Shown here: in pieces, positions 46,255 through 56,014 of the stretch | Layout of the letters: every line of letters begins with the position of its first letter | Numbering within the stretch: the first letter of the stretch is position 1 | Assembly (NCBI RefSeq): GCF_000196655.1 | Contig: NC_014253.1 | Coordinates: 310,001-374,000, forward strand | Reading direction: 5' to 3' | Origin: Methanohalobium evestigatum Z-7303 | GTDB taxonomy: Archaea; Halobacteriota; Methanosarcinia; Methanosarcinales; Methanosarcinaceae | Length of the DNA stretch: 64,000 nt | Program-made: the position numbers and the translations under genes | Notes under the pieces: generated by a model | Told to the model about the DNA's origin: nothing | The model's input: only the letters and a program-made list of their open reading frames with translations | Databases searched by the model: none

Positions 46255-47608
46255 ACCACGATGTCTTTAGCATCGTGGTATGATAAATAGTCAAAAAAAG
46301 ATAAGTATTTTGCTAAATGATTGTATGATGAATGTATTTAACCCAGAAGAACCATCTCCGTACTGATAAACAGACGTATGAGACCTTGAAGAGGTTGACC
46401 AAACTGTCCAAGAACCTGTACAATTTTACATTGTATACGATTAGACAGTACTTCTTCAACTACGGGAAATATCTCAATAAGAATACCGCTTATCATACGG
46501 TCAAAGAGAACGAAAATTACAGATTAATGCCATCTCAGGTAGCCCAGAATACTGTGGAAACTGTAGATGGCAGTATGAAATCGTTCTTCAAACTTCTGGA
46601 TAAGAAAAGAAAAGGAGAATATGAAAAACCAGTTTCACTTCCAAAGTATCTGGATAAAGACGGAAACTTCATATGTACATTCAAGAAAGATCAACTGAAG
46701 GTTATCGACGATAAAATCAGACTATCATTGGGTCCTGAATATGGTAGAACATATGGTACCAGATTCTTGTATTTCAAGATACCTGACAATATAATAGGTC
46801 AATACATCAATCAGGTCAGGATCGTACCGAAATACAAGGGTAGATGGTTCGAGATAGAATACGTATATCATGAAGACGGGGAGATTGCTGAACTTGATTA
46901 TAATAGCCATCTATCGATAGATCTTGGAGTGGACAATTTTGCAACCTGCGTGACGACCAGTGGGACTGCATTCATATTAGACGGCAGGGGTATCAAATCT
47001 TATAACCGTTGGTGGAACAAGGAGAAGAGCAGGTTGCAGTCAGTCTACGACAAACAGAATGTAGATGATGGAATCAAGATGGATAGGTTCTCTAATAAAA
47101 GGTTCTGGAAGATAAACGATTTCATGAACCAGTGCGTTAATCATATCGTTAAACACTGTCTGGAAAATAGAATCGGCAACATCGTGATTGGAGAGATGAA
47201 AGAAATCAAACAGGAACAGAATATCGGCAAGAAAAATAACCAGAACTTCCAGACGATACCATTTGCCAGGTTCAAACAGAAATTAGTTTCAAAATGCGAG
47301 TACCACGGTATAAACTACCATGAAGTGAATGAAGCTTACACTAGCAAGGTTGATGCACTGGCTTTAGAACCTATCAGGAAACATAATAAATATCTCGGTA
47401 AGAGACATAAGAGAGGAATCTTCCAGTCATCTACAGGTAGACTGATTAACGCCGATATCAACGGTGCACTGAATATCTTAAGAAAGGTAATCGGTGATTC
47501 CCTTGCAGGGATAGTCGATAGTGGGGACGTGAACTCCCCGGGAAGAATAAGACTTTCAAGGTAGACTTCTTCCGAAGCCGCTGAGTCTTTAGCTCAGCGG
47601 TAGTTCAC
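46255..47608 (+). mobile_element. IS200/IS605-family element, tnpB-only, intact copy
   Basis: Left hairpin at 46255-46279 (arms ACCACGATG/CATCGTGGT, loop TCTTTAG) and right hairpin at 47577-47601 (arms CCGCTGAG/CTCAGCGG, loop TCTTTAG) flank an intact tnpB. The right end reads GGTAGTTCAC and ends at 47608; the related copy at 48647 ends with the same ten bases. The left boundary lies a little upstream of 46255 and is not placed. The 3' end of tnpB plus the right hairpin should form the TnpB guide RNA, with its guide copied from the bases after 47608. Confidence 0.75.
46332..47564 (+). CDS. tnpB: TnpB RNA-guided nuclease (IS200/IS605)
   Basis: 410 residues, intact. The N-terminus KNHLRTDKQTYETLKRLTKLSKNLYNF is typical, followed by MPSQVAQNTVETVD. 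RuvC residues: Asp in LSIDLGVDNFATC, Glu in IVIGEMKEIKQ, Asp in INADINGALNILR. It lacks the C-terminal CxxC zinc ribbon and carries TSKVDALALEPIRKHNKYLGKR instead, as in a known archaeal subgroup. The gene ends in UAG (47562-47564). If UAG is read as pyrrolysine the protein would extend 12 residues to a second UAG in the right hairpin. Confidence 0.9.
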   Translation: MYLTQKNHLRTDKQTYETLKRLTKLSKNLYNFTLYTIRQYFFNYGKYLNKNTAYHTVKENENYRLMPSQVAQNTVETVDGSMKSFFKLLDKKRKGEYEKPVSLPKYLDKDGNFICTFKKDQLKVIDDKIRLSLGPEYGRTYGTRFLYFKIPDNIIGQYINQVRIVPKYKGRWFEIEYVYHEDGEIAELDYNSHLSIDLGVDNFATCVTTSGTAFILDGRGIKSYNRWWNKEKSRLQSVYDKQNVDDGIKMDRFSNKRFWKINDFMNQCVNHIVKHCLENRIGNIVIGEMKEIKQEQNIGKKNNQNFQTIPFARFKQKLVSKCEYHGINYHEVNEAYTSKVDALALEPIRKHNKYLGKRHKRGIFQSSTGRLINADINGALNILRKVIGDSLAGIVDSGDVNSPGRIRLSR

Positions 47609-47654
47609 TAATATCAGAAACTATTACATATTAACTAAAGGAAGTACCAAATAC

Positions 47655-47885
47655 GTGAAACATACTCCTATTATCATCTCAGTTCTTGCTTTTTTTGCAA
47701 CGTTAGCAGCTATTTACTTGATAGGAACAATCTTAAAAATTGAGTGGCTAATATTCTACTCATTCACAGGTGCTCCTTCCGGAGGATTCCTAATTGAAGC
47801 AAATATATCATGGATACCGATTATATTAGCATTTATCATGAGTTACATAGGCTGGAAGATTGGAAATAGCAAATTTACAGCATGA
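47655..47885 (+). CDS. Small membrane protein, unknown
   Basis: 76 residues from GTG 47655 (AAAGGAAG 10 bp before). Two hydrophobic helices (IIISVLAFFATLAAIYLIGTI and WIPIILAFIMSYIGWKIG). Its upstream region was replaced by the IS insertion that ends 46 bp before the start. No family recognised. Confidence 0.5.
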   Translation: MKHTPIIISVLAFFATLAAIYLIGTILKIEWLIFYSFTGAPSGGFLIEANISWIPIILAFIMSYIGWKIGNSKFTA

Positions 47886-48155
47886 ACCATGTTGCTATTT
47901 CTACAAATCTCCTCTCTTTATTTGATGAATAGATTTCGAACCGACTTTTTCTGTAGGTTTTTAACCGGTTGAAATCATGGAGAATCAGTTGGACTGTAGT
48001 ATAACTAGCTGATGAGTAGAGAACCAATCCTCTACTATTAATTAACCTATAAGCTAAAGTAAATATTTTTATTAAAGAGACCTTTAATACATATAAAGTT
48101 TATAGGCTTTAATATATAATTAAAATATTTAAAATGATGGCTGTGGGTGAATTGA

Positions 48156-48590
48156 TTGAATAAAAATGAAAACAGAGTACTTGCTGGATTGTTTTTGATT
48201 ATTATGGGTACATTCCTTAAATGGCATGAATTTATGGAATATTACAGGGCTTATGGACCATCTGGCATAGGCGAGGTTAGCCAAAGAGTTTCAGGTACTG
48301 TTGCAGGTTATGATCTCACAGCAGGTAAATTCATTTTTGCATTATCACTGATACTTGTTGTTCTGGTATTCCTGCCAAAACCTGCATTATATCATAAAAG
48401 GTTGCTTTCAGCAGAATTTTTTCTTACATCTGTAATTGCCGGTCTGTTTTTTATTGGGGGACTAATTCCTGTATTTACACCAACTCAAAATATAGGACCA
48501 GGAATAGGTTTAGCAGTTTTACTTGCAGGATGTGTTATCACACTTGTATATATTAAAAAAGATTTAAACAGTTTTAATTCTGATATCTAA
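48156..48590 (+). CDS. Four-helix membrane protein, partner of a truncated ABC ATPase gene
   Basis: 144 residues from TTG 48156, with GGGTGA upstream. Four hydrophobic segments (VLAGLFLIIMGTFLKW, FIFALSLILVVLVFLP, FFLTSVIAGLFFIGGLIPVF, IGLAVLLAGCVITLVYI). Eleven bases after its stop begins the remnant of an ABC ATPase gene, which suggests it was part of a transporter operon before the IS insertion. Confidence 0.55.
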   Translation: MNKNENRVLAGLFLIIMGTFLKWHEFMEYYRAYGPSGIGEVSQRVSGTVAGYDLTAGKFIFALSLILVVLVFLPKPALYHKRLLSAEFFLTSVIAGLFFIGGLIPVFTPTQNIGPGIGLAVLLAGCVITLVYIKKDLNSFNSDI

Positions 48591-48600
48591 TAGATGGCTG

Positions 48601-48646
48601 ATGGATATGACACTTGAGATTAACAATCTTGGAAAAACTTTTGGAG
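48601..48646 (+). pseudogene. 5' remnant of an ABC transporter ATPase gene, cut by an IS
   Basis: ATG 48601 opens MDMTLEINNLGKTFGG, the usual first strand of an ABC ATPase (EINNLxKTFG, before the Walker A). The frame is broken exactly at the right end of the IS200/IS605 element at 48647. No continuation is present beyond the other end of that element (after about 50490), so the rest was deleted or lies elsewhere. Confidence 0.6.
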
Positions 48647-48679
48647 GTGAACTACCACTTGGCTAAAGACCAAGTGGCT

Positions 48680-49929
48680 TCAGAAGGAGTTTACTCCGAA
48701 GAACCTTATCCTTCTTGGATGGTTCACACATCCACTATCGGTTATCTCTATGAGAGAATCACCGACTACTTTTCTTAATATGTTCAATGCTCCATTGACA
48801 TCGGCATTTAGTAATTTACCAGTAGAAGACTGGAACAATCCTCTTTTTACCCTTTTACCCATGTATTTTTGGTGTTTTTCAATGGGTTCTAATGCAAGAG
48901 CATCGGTTTTACTGGTATATGCCTCGTCAACTTCTATACAATTGATACCGTAGTATTCACATTTAGACCGAAGTTTCTGCTTGAATTTGCCAAAGGGTAT
49001 AGTTTGAAAAGTCTGGTTATTCTTTTTACCCATGTTGGAGTTCTGTTTAATGTCTTTCAGTTCTCCGATTATGATGTTGCCGATGTTATTATCTATACAA
49101 TGTTTTATGATATAGTTAACACTCTGATTCATGAAATCGTTAATCTTGTTTTTCCTTTTCTCGAATAACCAGTTCAGTTTTTTGACCTGATTTTATACCC
49201 TGTTTATCATATACAGACTGCAACCCACTTTTGACTTTGTTCCACCAACGGTTATAAGATTTCAAACCCCTGCCTTCCTATGATGAAGGCAGTCCCATTG
49301 GTATCTACACTGGTTGCAAAATTGTTTACTCCCAAATCAATAGATAGATGTTTATTGTAGTCTAAATCGACTTTTTCACCATTATCTCGGTAAACATACT
49401 CTATCTCAAACCACTGTCCGTTGTACTTCGGGATTATCCTTACTTCTTTTATGTGTTTACCGATTATGTTTTCAGGTAACTTGAAGTACAGGTATCTCAC
49501 ACCATAGTTTTTATAGAAATTCTTACCCATAGATAACCTGATGTCGTTACCATCGTTGATTTTGAACATATCTTTTGGGAATATACATACAAATTTAGAG
49601 TCTTTAGGTAAGTATTCAGGCATCTTTACAGGTCGGTTGTAGTTACCTCTTTTTCTCTCGCCCAGAACCCTGAAAAACGATTTCATGTTTCTATCTACTA
49701 CTTTCATGGTTTGCTGTGCAACCTGTGAAGGCATCATCTTGTAATTCTCATTATCTTTTACCAGATGATAAGCGGATTCATGATTGAGATATTTTGAATT
49801 GTCAAAATAGTATTGTCTTGTAGTGTACAGTGTAAAATTGTACAGATTTTTAGACAATTTAGTAATCCTTTTCAGGACTTCATACTTCTGTTTATCCGCT
49901 TTAACATGGTTTTTCTGGGTGAGATGCAT
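48680..49929 (-). pseudogene. tnpB: TnpB, broken by frameshifts
   Basis: Two frames (49252-49929 and 48680-49132) are closely similar to the intact TnpB at 46332-47564. The first ends just after GTAFIIGRQGFEIL where the intact copy continues SYNRWWNK. The linking part (RWWNK, LQSVYDKQ) is present at about 49130-49250 in other frames with at least two shifts. The C-terminal half keeps IIIGELKDIKQ and LNADVNGALNILRK. It is non-functional as read. Confidence 0.85.
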
Positions 49930-49986
49930 TTTATTATATATATTATAATCAAATTCATTTAAAATTTTTGTTGGTTATTATGGGTT

Positions 49987-50384
49987 ATGAATTACGATAG
50001 AAACAATCACAGCAAGTATTTGTTAATGTATTATATCATATTTATTTGTCAATATCGCAGAAATGCATTAATGGGATTTGAAGATAGTTTAAAAGATATT
50101 TAAATTACAATTGCATCAAAATCAGATTTTGATATTGTAGAAATGGAATGCGACAAAGACCATATACATATTTTAGTGAAATCCAAACCAAAAATTAGTA
50201 TATTATCAGTTATTAGAAAATTGAAGCAAGAATCAACATACCTTATGTGGAAAAACCACAAAAAAACATCTAAAAATGTATTACTGGAATGAAAATACTC
50301 TATGGAGTGATGGATACTTCTGTTGCACAATAGGAAACGTAAGCAAAAAAAACAATTACAGAATATATACGCAGTCAAGGTTAA
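49987..50384 (+). pseudogene. tnpA: TnpA (Y1 HUH transposase), decayed
   Basis: The frame begins with NNHSKYLLMYYIIFICQYRR, has a TAA after LKDI, then continues DFDIVEMECDKDHIHILVKSKP with the HUH motif (HIH), and RKLKQESTYLMW. Two frameshifts later come LWSDGYFCCTIGNV and TITEYIRSQG-TAA. All are in the order of IS200/IS605 TnpA. Because the stop is TAA, it cannot be rescued by UAG decoding. Confidence 0.8.
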
Positions 50385-50551
50385 TATTCAAATTAGACGG
50401 TATTCATCCCTTTGTTTCATTTCAAAGAAATGAAACTCGCATTAAATCTACGATTTGATGCGATGCTAAAGACATAAGGGTTTTCTACCTTCTGTTATTA
50501 TAAAAAATTACATATGCAGAATTATTGGACATATTCATGGATTCTGCAATT

Positions 50552-50770
50552 TTATTTTTGTGACAAATTCCCTGCAATCACTGCAGATCCAGTGATTATA
50601 GATGCTGAAAGTAAAATATAGTTCCCAACAACCTGATAATTTGCAGAGTTTGCTACATATTCTACCATATAGGTTGCTAGGAAAAGGGCAATAATTGAAA
50701 AAACGAGCATTGATGCAGCAGATAATATATTTCCAAGTGTTTTTTGTAGAACATTTTCTGTATCATTCAT
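50552..50770 (-). CDS. Small two-helix membrane protein, unknown
   Basis: 72 residues from ATG 50770 (GGTGATT just upstream), preferred over the in-frame ATG 50836. Hydrophobic helices SAASMLVFSIIALFLATYMV and VVGNYILLSASIITGSAVIAG. No family recognised; located between an IS and the signalling genes. Confidence 0.5.
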   Translation of the reverse strand: MNDTENVLQKTLGNILSAASMLVFSIIALFLATYMVEYVANSANYQVVGNYILLSASIITGSAVIAGNLSQK

Positions 50771-50920
50771 GTAATCACCATAAAATTTGCTACTGTTCAA
50801 ATTTTTATCTAAAGTATAATTTAATTTTTCTATCACATTTATTACAACATTTTTAGTGTTGTACTATCAATAGATTTATAGGATGACCTTCAATTAAAAA
50901 GTAAGGTATTATTTATGTTT

Positions 50921-51088
50921 TTAAATATATGGTGAATAAAAAAATACAGTTAGGCTTGCTTCTGGGTCAGTAAAATCCACAATGATGTCAAGTATTACAA
51001 TCAACAGAGCAAGAATTATTGTAATTGAAATGATGGTATTTTTCTTACTAAAGTCTTCCAATACTTTAGAATAAATATTAAAGCCCAT
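50921..51088 (-). CDS. Short membrane peptide resembling the N-terminus of a sensor kinase
   Basis: 55 residues from ATG 51088 to TAA. One hydrophobic helix, IISITIILALLIVILDIIV, followed by DFTDPEASLTVFFYSPY. This resembles the first helix and loop of N-terminal membrane modules in methanogen sensor kinases (pattern DYLTGPEISFSIFY). It may be a gene remnant or a genuine small protein. Confidence 0.4.
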   Translation of the reverse strand: MGFNIYSKVLEDFSKKNTIISITIILALLIVILDIIVDFTDPEASLTVFFYSPYI

Positions 51089-51188
51089 ATACTACTCTCA
51101 AATATTTAATGATTAATAATTATGGTAGTTTCATTATTTAACTTTGTCTAAATATATATTAAAATTAATGTAAATTTATTTATTGACT

Positions 51189-52688
51189 TTATTCAGTGGA
51201 TTTAACAAGTGTAAACCAGAACACAGACCCTTTTCCTTCGGGGTTGTCATCAACTCCCACATATCCACCATGCAAATCAACAACCATTTTTACGATAGCA
51301 AGTCCAAAACCAGTACCTTTTATGCCTTTTTTATCTTTCCTTGAGAACCTGTCAAAAAGGTGGGGCTTGTCTTCGTCGGGAACACCCTCTCCAAAATCAG
51401 CAACGTTTATTCTCCAGAAATTGCCTTTATCAGTAAGATAGATTTTAATTGTACTGTTTTCAGGGCTGTATTTAATGGCATTTGATAGTAAGTTAGCAAT
51501 TGCCTGTTCAATCATCGGGTTGATTCTGCACAGGTGTTCATTCTCTGCTAAGACCTCTGTTTTAAGGTTTTTATTAATTAACTGGAATTGGAAATCATCA
51601 ACAATTTTTCTGATTATCTCTACGATGTCCCTGTTTTCAAATTCAATATTTTCAGTGTTTTCAAGTTTAGCAAACTCTGAAGCGTTTTCAAGCAGTTCTA
51701 TAATTTTATCATTGCTTGATTGAATCTTTTTGAGCATCTGAATTTTGCTGGTATCACTTTCTTTGTTAATCAACAATTTTGCGTAGCCGCTTATAATACT
51801 AGCAGGATTCAGGAGGTCGTGTCTTATGATATCAGTAAAAGTGTCTTTAAATTCATTGGATTTTTCATATTGATCTATAATTTCCTTGGATTCCCTGAAC
51901 AATGTAAAATATGATAGTGGCAGTAGTGTAACAATCAATATGAGTATGAAACTAAACATGTAAATATTGATAGTTCCTAGTCCTTCATCTAATAAATCCT
52001 CATCGTAACTGGCTACAAGATAATATTCTCTACCTTCAAGTTTAGAAGCATATATTTTTTTGTCCTTAGAATTATTATATTCTTCCAGTTTTTCGGTTTT
52101 CACAATGTTATAATCAATACAATTAGTTTTATGATTGCATTCATATTTTTCAAAAAAATCTGTAGTATTAAAAAGGCAGACTTCATATCCAAGTAATGAA
52201 TCATTGGACATTATTGGTTTTTTTATGTAGAGAATGGTTTGGTCGTCTTCGTTAATCACATCAAATTTTTTATCGGTTTCATAATATCTATTAAAAAACG
52301 TTAGATTACCGTAATGAGCAACCCTTGTGTTGTTGAATGTTGTTCTTTTAGAAGCTAATATATCATCGTAAGCCAATGAACCATATAATGAATATTTAGG
52401 TTGGGTACAATCTCTTAGCTCTTTCAGAGACAAATTACCCTGATGATAAGAAAGTAATTTTTTTCTGAGCATCAATCGATTTGTTAATGCGATGACTTTT
52501 CCTTCATAGGAACCTATTGTATATTCCATATCATTGAAATTCAATCGAATATCATGTTCTATGTCATCTTTTTTATTCTGCACAACAGTCTGTTCAATCG
52601 GGACATAAAATGCAATAGATGATACTATTAGAACAGTTAATATAAATACTATTACGTATTTTTTAAATTTATAAGCAAGTGGGTTCAT
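51189..52688 (-). CDS. Membrane sensor histidine kinase with extracytoplasmic sensor
   Basis: 499 residues. Helix 1 at about 10-30 (YVIVFILTVLIVSSIAFYV), an outer sensor domain with Cys pair (ECNHKTNC), helix 2 at about 236-260 (MFSFILILIVTLLPLSYF). Then HisKA with IIRHDLLNPASIISGYAKLL (phospho-His), N-box QAIANLLSNAIKYSPENS, G1 VADFGEGVPD and G2 GTGFGLAIVKMV. No HAMP is evident. It sits with CheW and a chemoreceptor upstream in the same direction. The partner regulator is not in the window. Confidence 0.9.
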   Translation of the reverse strand: MNPLAYKFKKYVIVFILTVLIVSSIAFYVPIEQTVVQNKKDDIEHDIRLNFNDMEYTIGSYEGKVIALTNRLMLRKKLLSYHQGNLSLKELRDCTQPKYSLYGSLAYDDILASKRTTFNNTRVAHYGNLTFFNRYYETDKKFDVINEDDQTILYIKKPIMSNDSLLGYEVCLFNTTDFFEKYECNHKTNCIDYNIVKTEKLEEYNNSKDKKIYASKLEGREYYLVASYDEDLLDEGLGTINIYMFSFILILIVTLLPLSYFTLFRESKEIIDQYEKSNEFKDTFTDIIRHDLLNPASIISGYAKLLINKESDTSKIQMLKKIQSSNDKIIELLENASEFAKLENTENIEFENRDIVEIIRKIVDDFQFQLINKNLKTEVLAENEHLCRINPMIEQAIANLLSNAIKYSPENSTIKIYLTDKGNFWRINVADFGEGVPDEDKPHLFDRFSRKDKKGIKGTGFGLAIVKMVVDLHGGYVGVDDNPEGKGSVFWFTLVKSTE

Positions 52689-52738
52689 AACTGATTAACC
52701 ACTCATTAATCAAAATCTGAAAGGGTTAAACTTATTGT

Positions 52739-53254
52739 TTAACCCCTGGCAGCACTGACTTCAGATACATCTGCCAACTGCTTGATGGTCAGTACATTTT
52801 CAAGGTCAAGGAGGATTAATAACCTGTCATCCAGTTTGCCTACACCTTTTATGAAATCAGAGTTTATTTTAGACGTTATCATATCTGGGGCAGGTTCTAC
52901 ATTTGATTTTGCAATGCTTAATACTTCACTGACAGAATCAACCGTCATGCCAAGGATATTGCCACCGATTTCAACAACAATTATCCTGTTGTCATCATCC
53001 TCTTCTTTAATTGGTAACTCGAGTATTTTCTCAAGGTTTATAACAACTATGATATTGCCGCGTATATTTATGACGCCTTTTACATAGTCAGGAGCCTGTG
53101 GTATACGTGTACCCTGATGCATCCGTATAATTTCCTGCACCTGCATTATGTCCACACCGAACTCTTCGCCGCCAAGCTGGAAAACAACCAGCTGCATGGA
53201 TTCATTTTCTTGACCATCTATATATGCATCTGTTTCTACAGTTTCTTGAGCCAT
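52739..53254 (-). CDS. cheW: Chemotaxis adaptor CheW
   Basis: 171 residues. LVVFQLGGEEFGVDIMQVQEIIR, PDYVKGVINIRGNIIVVINLEK (each a conserved CheW block) and KGVGKLDDRLLILLDLENVL identify the CheW fold, which couples chemoreceptors to CheA. It follows the mcp gene by 31 bp in the same operon. CheA is not in the window. Confidence 0.95.
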   Translation of the reverse strand: MAQETVETDAYIDGQENESMQLVVFQLGGEEFGVDIMQVQEIIRMHQGTRIPQAPDYVKGVINIRGNIIVVINLEKILELPIKEEDDDNRIIVVEIGGNILGMTVDSVSEVLSIAKSNVEPAPDMITSKINSDFIKGVGKLDDRLLILLDLENVLTIKQLADVSEVSAARG

Positions 53255-53285
53255 AAAATCGTCTCCTATAAAGGCATATCATGGA

Positions 53286-55451
53286 TTATTTACTGTTCTT
53301 GTCCTTCTTATCAGAAGAATCAACTTTGAAAGACTTTACAGATTGGTTCAGTTCTTCAGCCATCTGATTCAAATCCTGAGCGGATTTGGATAACTCTTGC
53401 ATGGAAGATGTCTGTTCTTCAACAGATGCAGATGCTTCTTCAGTACTGGATGAAGATTCTTCAGCAATAGATGACACTTCTTCAACAGATGAGGTAACCT
53501 CTTCAACAGATGCAGATAATTCTTCAGCAGATGATGCAATATCCTGCACCATATTATCAGCTTCACTGGTTTTTCCGACGACATTTGACATGGAATTTAC
53601 AGTTTCATCAAGCGCCTGTGAACCGTTTTCGATTTCCTGTGAACTATTTTCCATCGAACTTACAGCTTCGCCTGTGCTGTTTTGTATTTCCTGTATCAAA
53701 TCACCGATTTGCTGGGCTGAATTGCTGGATTCTTCGGCAAGTTTACGGACTTCATCAGCAACGACAGCAAACCCACGACCCTGTTCACCGGCTCTTGCAG
53801 CTTCTATGGCTGCATTGAGAGCAAGGAGATTGGTCTGGTCTGCTATGTTTGTAATCATGCTGACAATCTCACCGATCTTTTTGGACTTATTATCTAACTC
53901 TCTGACAACTTCAGATGTTTGTTCAGAGGTTGTCTGGATGTTTTCCATTTTACTTTTGAGTTCTTTGGACTGTTCACCAACCTCATTCACCAGTTTATTG
54001 ACTTCAGTAACAGTTTCAGAGGTTTTCTGTGCATTACTTGAAACATCCTGTATGCTCGTGGACATATCGTTCATGGTGCTTGATACTTCCTGTATCTTGG
54101 TGGACTGATTTTGAGCACCATTTGTAATCTCGGTTATCGTGTCAGAAATCTGGTTTGCAGAAGATGTCAATTGTTCTGATGAAGCAGATAGTTCTTCGGA
54201 TGTAGAAGAAACCTGGGAAGCACTTTCTTTTATATTTTCTACGAGGTTTTTGAGGTTATCCTGCATCTCTTCTATAGTATCAGCAAATTCTTTAAGATCT
54301 CCTTTTGTATCTACATTTATCGATTGTGTAAGGTCACCATCTGCAATAGCTTCAGCAACTCTTTTGGTTTCATTAAGGGGTTCGACAATAGCATCAAGTG
54401 TGTTATTTATACCTTTAATGACATTTCTGAATCCCACAATATCGTAATTGTCAGGGTTGCCTCTTGTACTGAGTTTCCCATTAAGTGCGTCATCTACAAG
54501 TCCTTCTACTTCTGAAACTGCCTGGTTTTCCTCGGTAATATCGATGACATATTCCAGACCACCGACTATTTCACCTTTATTATCTTTAATAGGCGCCCCT
54601 GTGTAGCGTATAGGCAGCTCACCAGATGGCAGTTTAGCAACAGTATCATCTGTAAAAGTACCGTCTTTTTGCATTGCTTTGGCGACCTGACAGTTCTCGG
54701 TGTTGCAGTGTCCAGTGTTGAATAGATTGTAACACTTTTTACCCTCGCATTCTTCAGTTGTTTTGCCAACTGCCTCGGCACCTGCATTGTTCATGAATTG
54801 TACATTCATGTTTTTGTCAATAACCATCACGGGAGTAGGGACATTGTTCAAATATTCTGCTTTCTGTTTAGCTTCGTCAAGAGCTTTCTTTGTATCTGTA
54901 ATATCAACCACGTATTCGACAGCACCATTGATATTACCATCAGAATCTTTCAAAGGAGCTCCAGTGTATTGAATTGGAATATGTTTACCTTTAGGGTCGC
55001 ATATCGTTTCACCGGTTCCAACAGAACCTGTTCTCATTGCCTGGTCGCATCGACATTCACCAGTATTACAATGTGGAGTCTTAAAAAGTTCGTAGCACTT
55101 CTTGCCTATGCATTCCTCTTGACCCATGTCGAGGACTTCTGCACCCGATGAATTGAGAAATGTCACAGTAAACTCTTTATCAATCGTCATTATCGGTGTT
55201 GGCAGCAGTTCTATTATTTCAGCTTTTGACTCAGTGTCACTGACCTTTTTTGTGAGATTATCAAGCATCGAGTTAACTGAATGTGCTGTTTCCCGATCTA
55301 CTCCGTTCTGGGTATCAAGCCTGGCATCAAGTTTTCCATCCTGTATATTGTTGGCGACCTTTACTACGTCCTGTTTTGTTTCATTATCATTTCCAAATAG
55401 ATTGAACAATTTGGATTCCTCCGTGGTTTTTCCGTTGAATGGATTGATCAT
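53286..55451 (-). CDS. Cytosolic methyl-accepting chemotaxis protein with two Cys-rich PAS domains
   Basis: 721 residues, no membrane segment. Two PAS domains at about 79-200 and 202-315 each contain a Cys cluster ([16 protein letters not shown] with NTGECRC, and [16 protein letters not shown] with NTENC). A HAMP-like linker near 340-410 follows ([19 protein letters not shown]). The signalling hairpin tip is [34 protein letters not shown] in conserved blocks. A long Ser/Glu-rich coiled coil closes it. The paired Cys clusters suggest redox, metal or haem sensing. Transcribed with cheW. Confidence 0.92.
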   Translation of the reverse strand: MINPFNGKTTEESKLFNLFGNDNETKQDVVKVANNIQDGKLDARLDTQNGVDRETAHSVNSMLDNLTKKVSDTESKAEIIELLPTPIMTIDKEFTVTFLNSSGAEVLDMGQEECIGKKCYELFKTPHCNTGECRCDQAMRTGSVGTGETICDPKGKHIPIQYTGAPLKDSDGNINGAVEYVVDITDTKKALDEAKQKAEYLNNVPTPVMVIDKNMNVQFMNNAGAEAVGKTTEECEGKKCYNLFNTGHCNTENCQVAKAMQKDGTFTDDTVAKLPSGELPIRYTGAPIKDNKGEIVGGLEYVIDITEENQAVSEVEGLVDDALNGKLSTRGNPDNYDIVGFRNVIKGINNTLDAIVEPLNETKRVAEAIADGDLTQSINVDTKGDLKEFADTIEEMQDNLKNLVENIKESASQVSSTSEELSASSEQLTSSANQISDTITEITNGAQNQSTKIQEVSSTMNDMSTSIQDVSSNAQKTSETVTEVNKLVNEVGEQSKELKSKMENIQTTSEQTSEVVRELDNKSKKIGEIVSMITNIADQTNLLALNAAIEAARAGEQGRGFAVVADEVRKLAEESSNSAQQIGDLIQEIQNSTGEAVSSMENSSQEIENGSQALDETVNSMSNVVGKTSEADNMVQDIASSAEELSASVEEVTSSVEEVSSIAEESSSSTEEASASVEEQTSSMQELSKSAQDLNQMAEELNQSVKSFKVDSSDKKDKNSK

Positions 55452-55752
55452 TTACGATTTTTTATTTAGTATCGACAATGACCAAAGCTTCATCATAATG
55501 ATCATCCTCATTATTATGATTAACCTAAATATATTTAGAAGTTGATTATATAAAGGTTCTCAAAAGTTCTATCAGTGTTAACAGTGGAATATAATTAAAG
55601 ATGTTAAATGTTAATCCACGTATTCATCTCGAAAGTAACGTATGTTACTTATATTATGAACATAAAAAATTATTTCATGTATGTTTATGTTCATATCAGT
55701 TTATAAATTGGACATGAATTATATTTATTTGTTCATAATTATATATCATCAA

Positions 55753-55942
55753 GAGATATAAAAACGGATTTATAATATCTCCCTCAAAAAACAGAAAAAA
55801 CGGATAGCTCCATTGTTGGATGGGCTTACTCCTCTTGCCCATAAAACAAGTTGGATGGTTAAAAAACAGAAAAACGGAAACTTAAGACTACCCCCATAGT
55901 CTGATGTATATACCTTAAGAAGCAGGGTAAAACCCTGTTTTT
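55753..55942 (+). ncRNA. Candidate structured RNA with intrinsic-type terminator
   Basis: Within a 563-bp gene-free stretch four hairpins follow each other on one strand: GAGATAT/ATATCTC (55753-55781), ATGGGC/GCCCAT (55820-55842), AGACTA/TAGTCT inside CTTAAG/CTTAAG (55881-55919), and CAGGGT-AAA-ACCCTG followed by T5 (55923-55942). Between them AAAAAACAGAAAAACGGA and GTTGGATGG are each repeated. A TATA-like ATAATTATATATC lies just upstream. This looks like a small RNA gene ending in a terminator. A leader of the minus-strand mcp gene is an alternative. No known riboswitch recognised. Confidence 0.45.
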
Positions 55943-56014
55943 CTACTTTTCTTGATTTGTAATTTCATTTATTAAAAATTAGAATGATATCCCGGTACAT
56001 TAAGAAAAAAATGC

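Larger units (their letters stand above)
48647..50490 (-). mobile_element. IS200/IS605 element with decayed tnpA and tnpB
   Basis: The right end at 48647 reads (minus strand) GGTAGTTCAC preceded by a CCACTTGG-TCTTTAG-CCAAGTGG hairpin, the same design as the 46255-47608 copy. The far end keeps a degenerate TCTTTAG-loop hairpin near 50459-50483, next to two more hairpins at about 50422-50460. tnpB is on the minus strand, tnpA on the plus strand, in divergent IS605 order. Both genes are broken, so the element cannot move alone. Left boundary is approximate. Confidence 0.75.

Noticed and set aside
47562-47885. Readthrough of the tnpB UAG would fuse TnpB with the small membrane protein at 47655, which is in the same frame
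   Set aside because: It needs two UAG codons to be read, one inside the right-end hairpin, and crosses the IS end into host DNA. Related TnpB proteins end near this place. The shared frame is most likely chance.
49987-50110. In-frame stop in tnpA as a further pyrrolysine site
   Set aside because: The stop is TAA, not UAG, and frameshifts follow. The gene is simply decayed.
53386-54108. Long plus-strand frame of 240 codons inside the chemoreceptor gene
   Set aside because: It is antisense to the repetitive Ser/Glu coiled coil of the receptor and consists of Ser/Thr-rich low-complexity sequence. It is a shadow.
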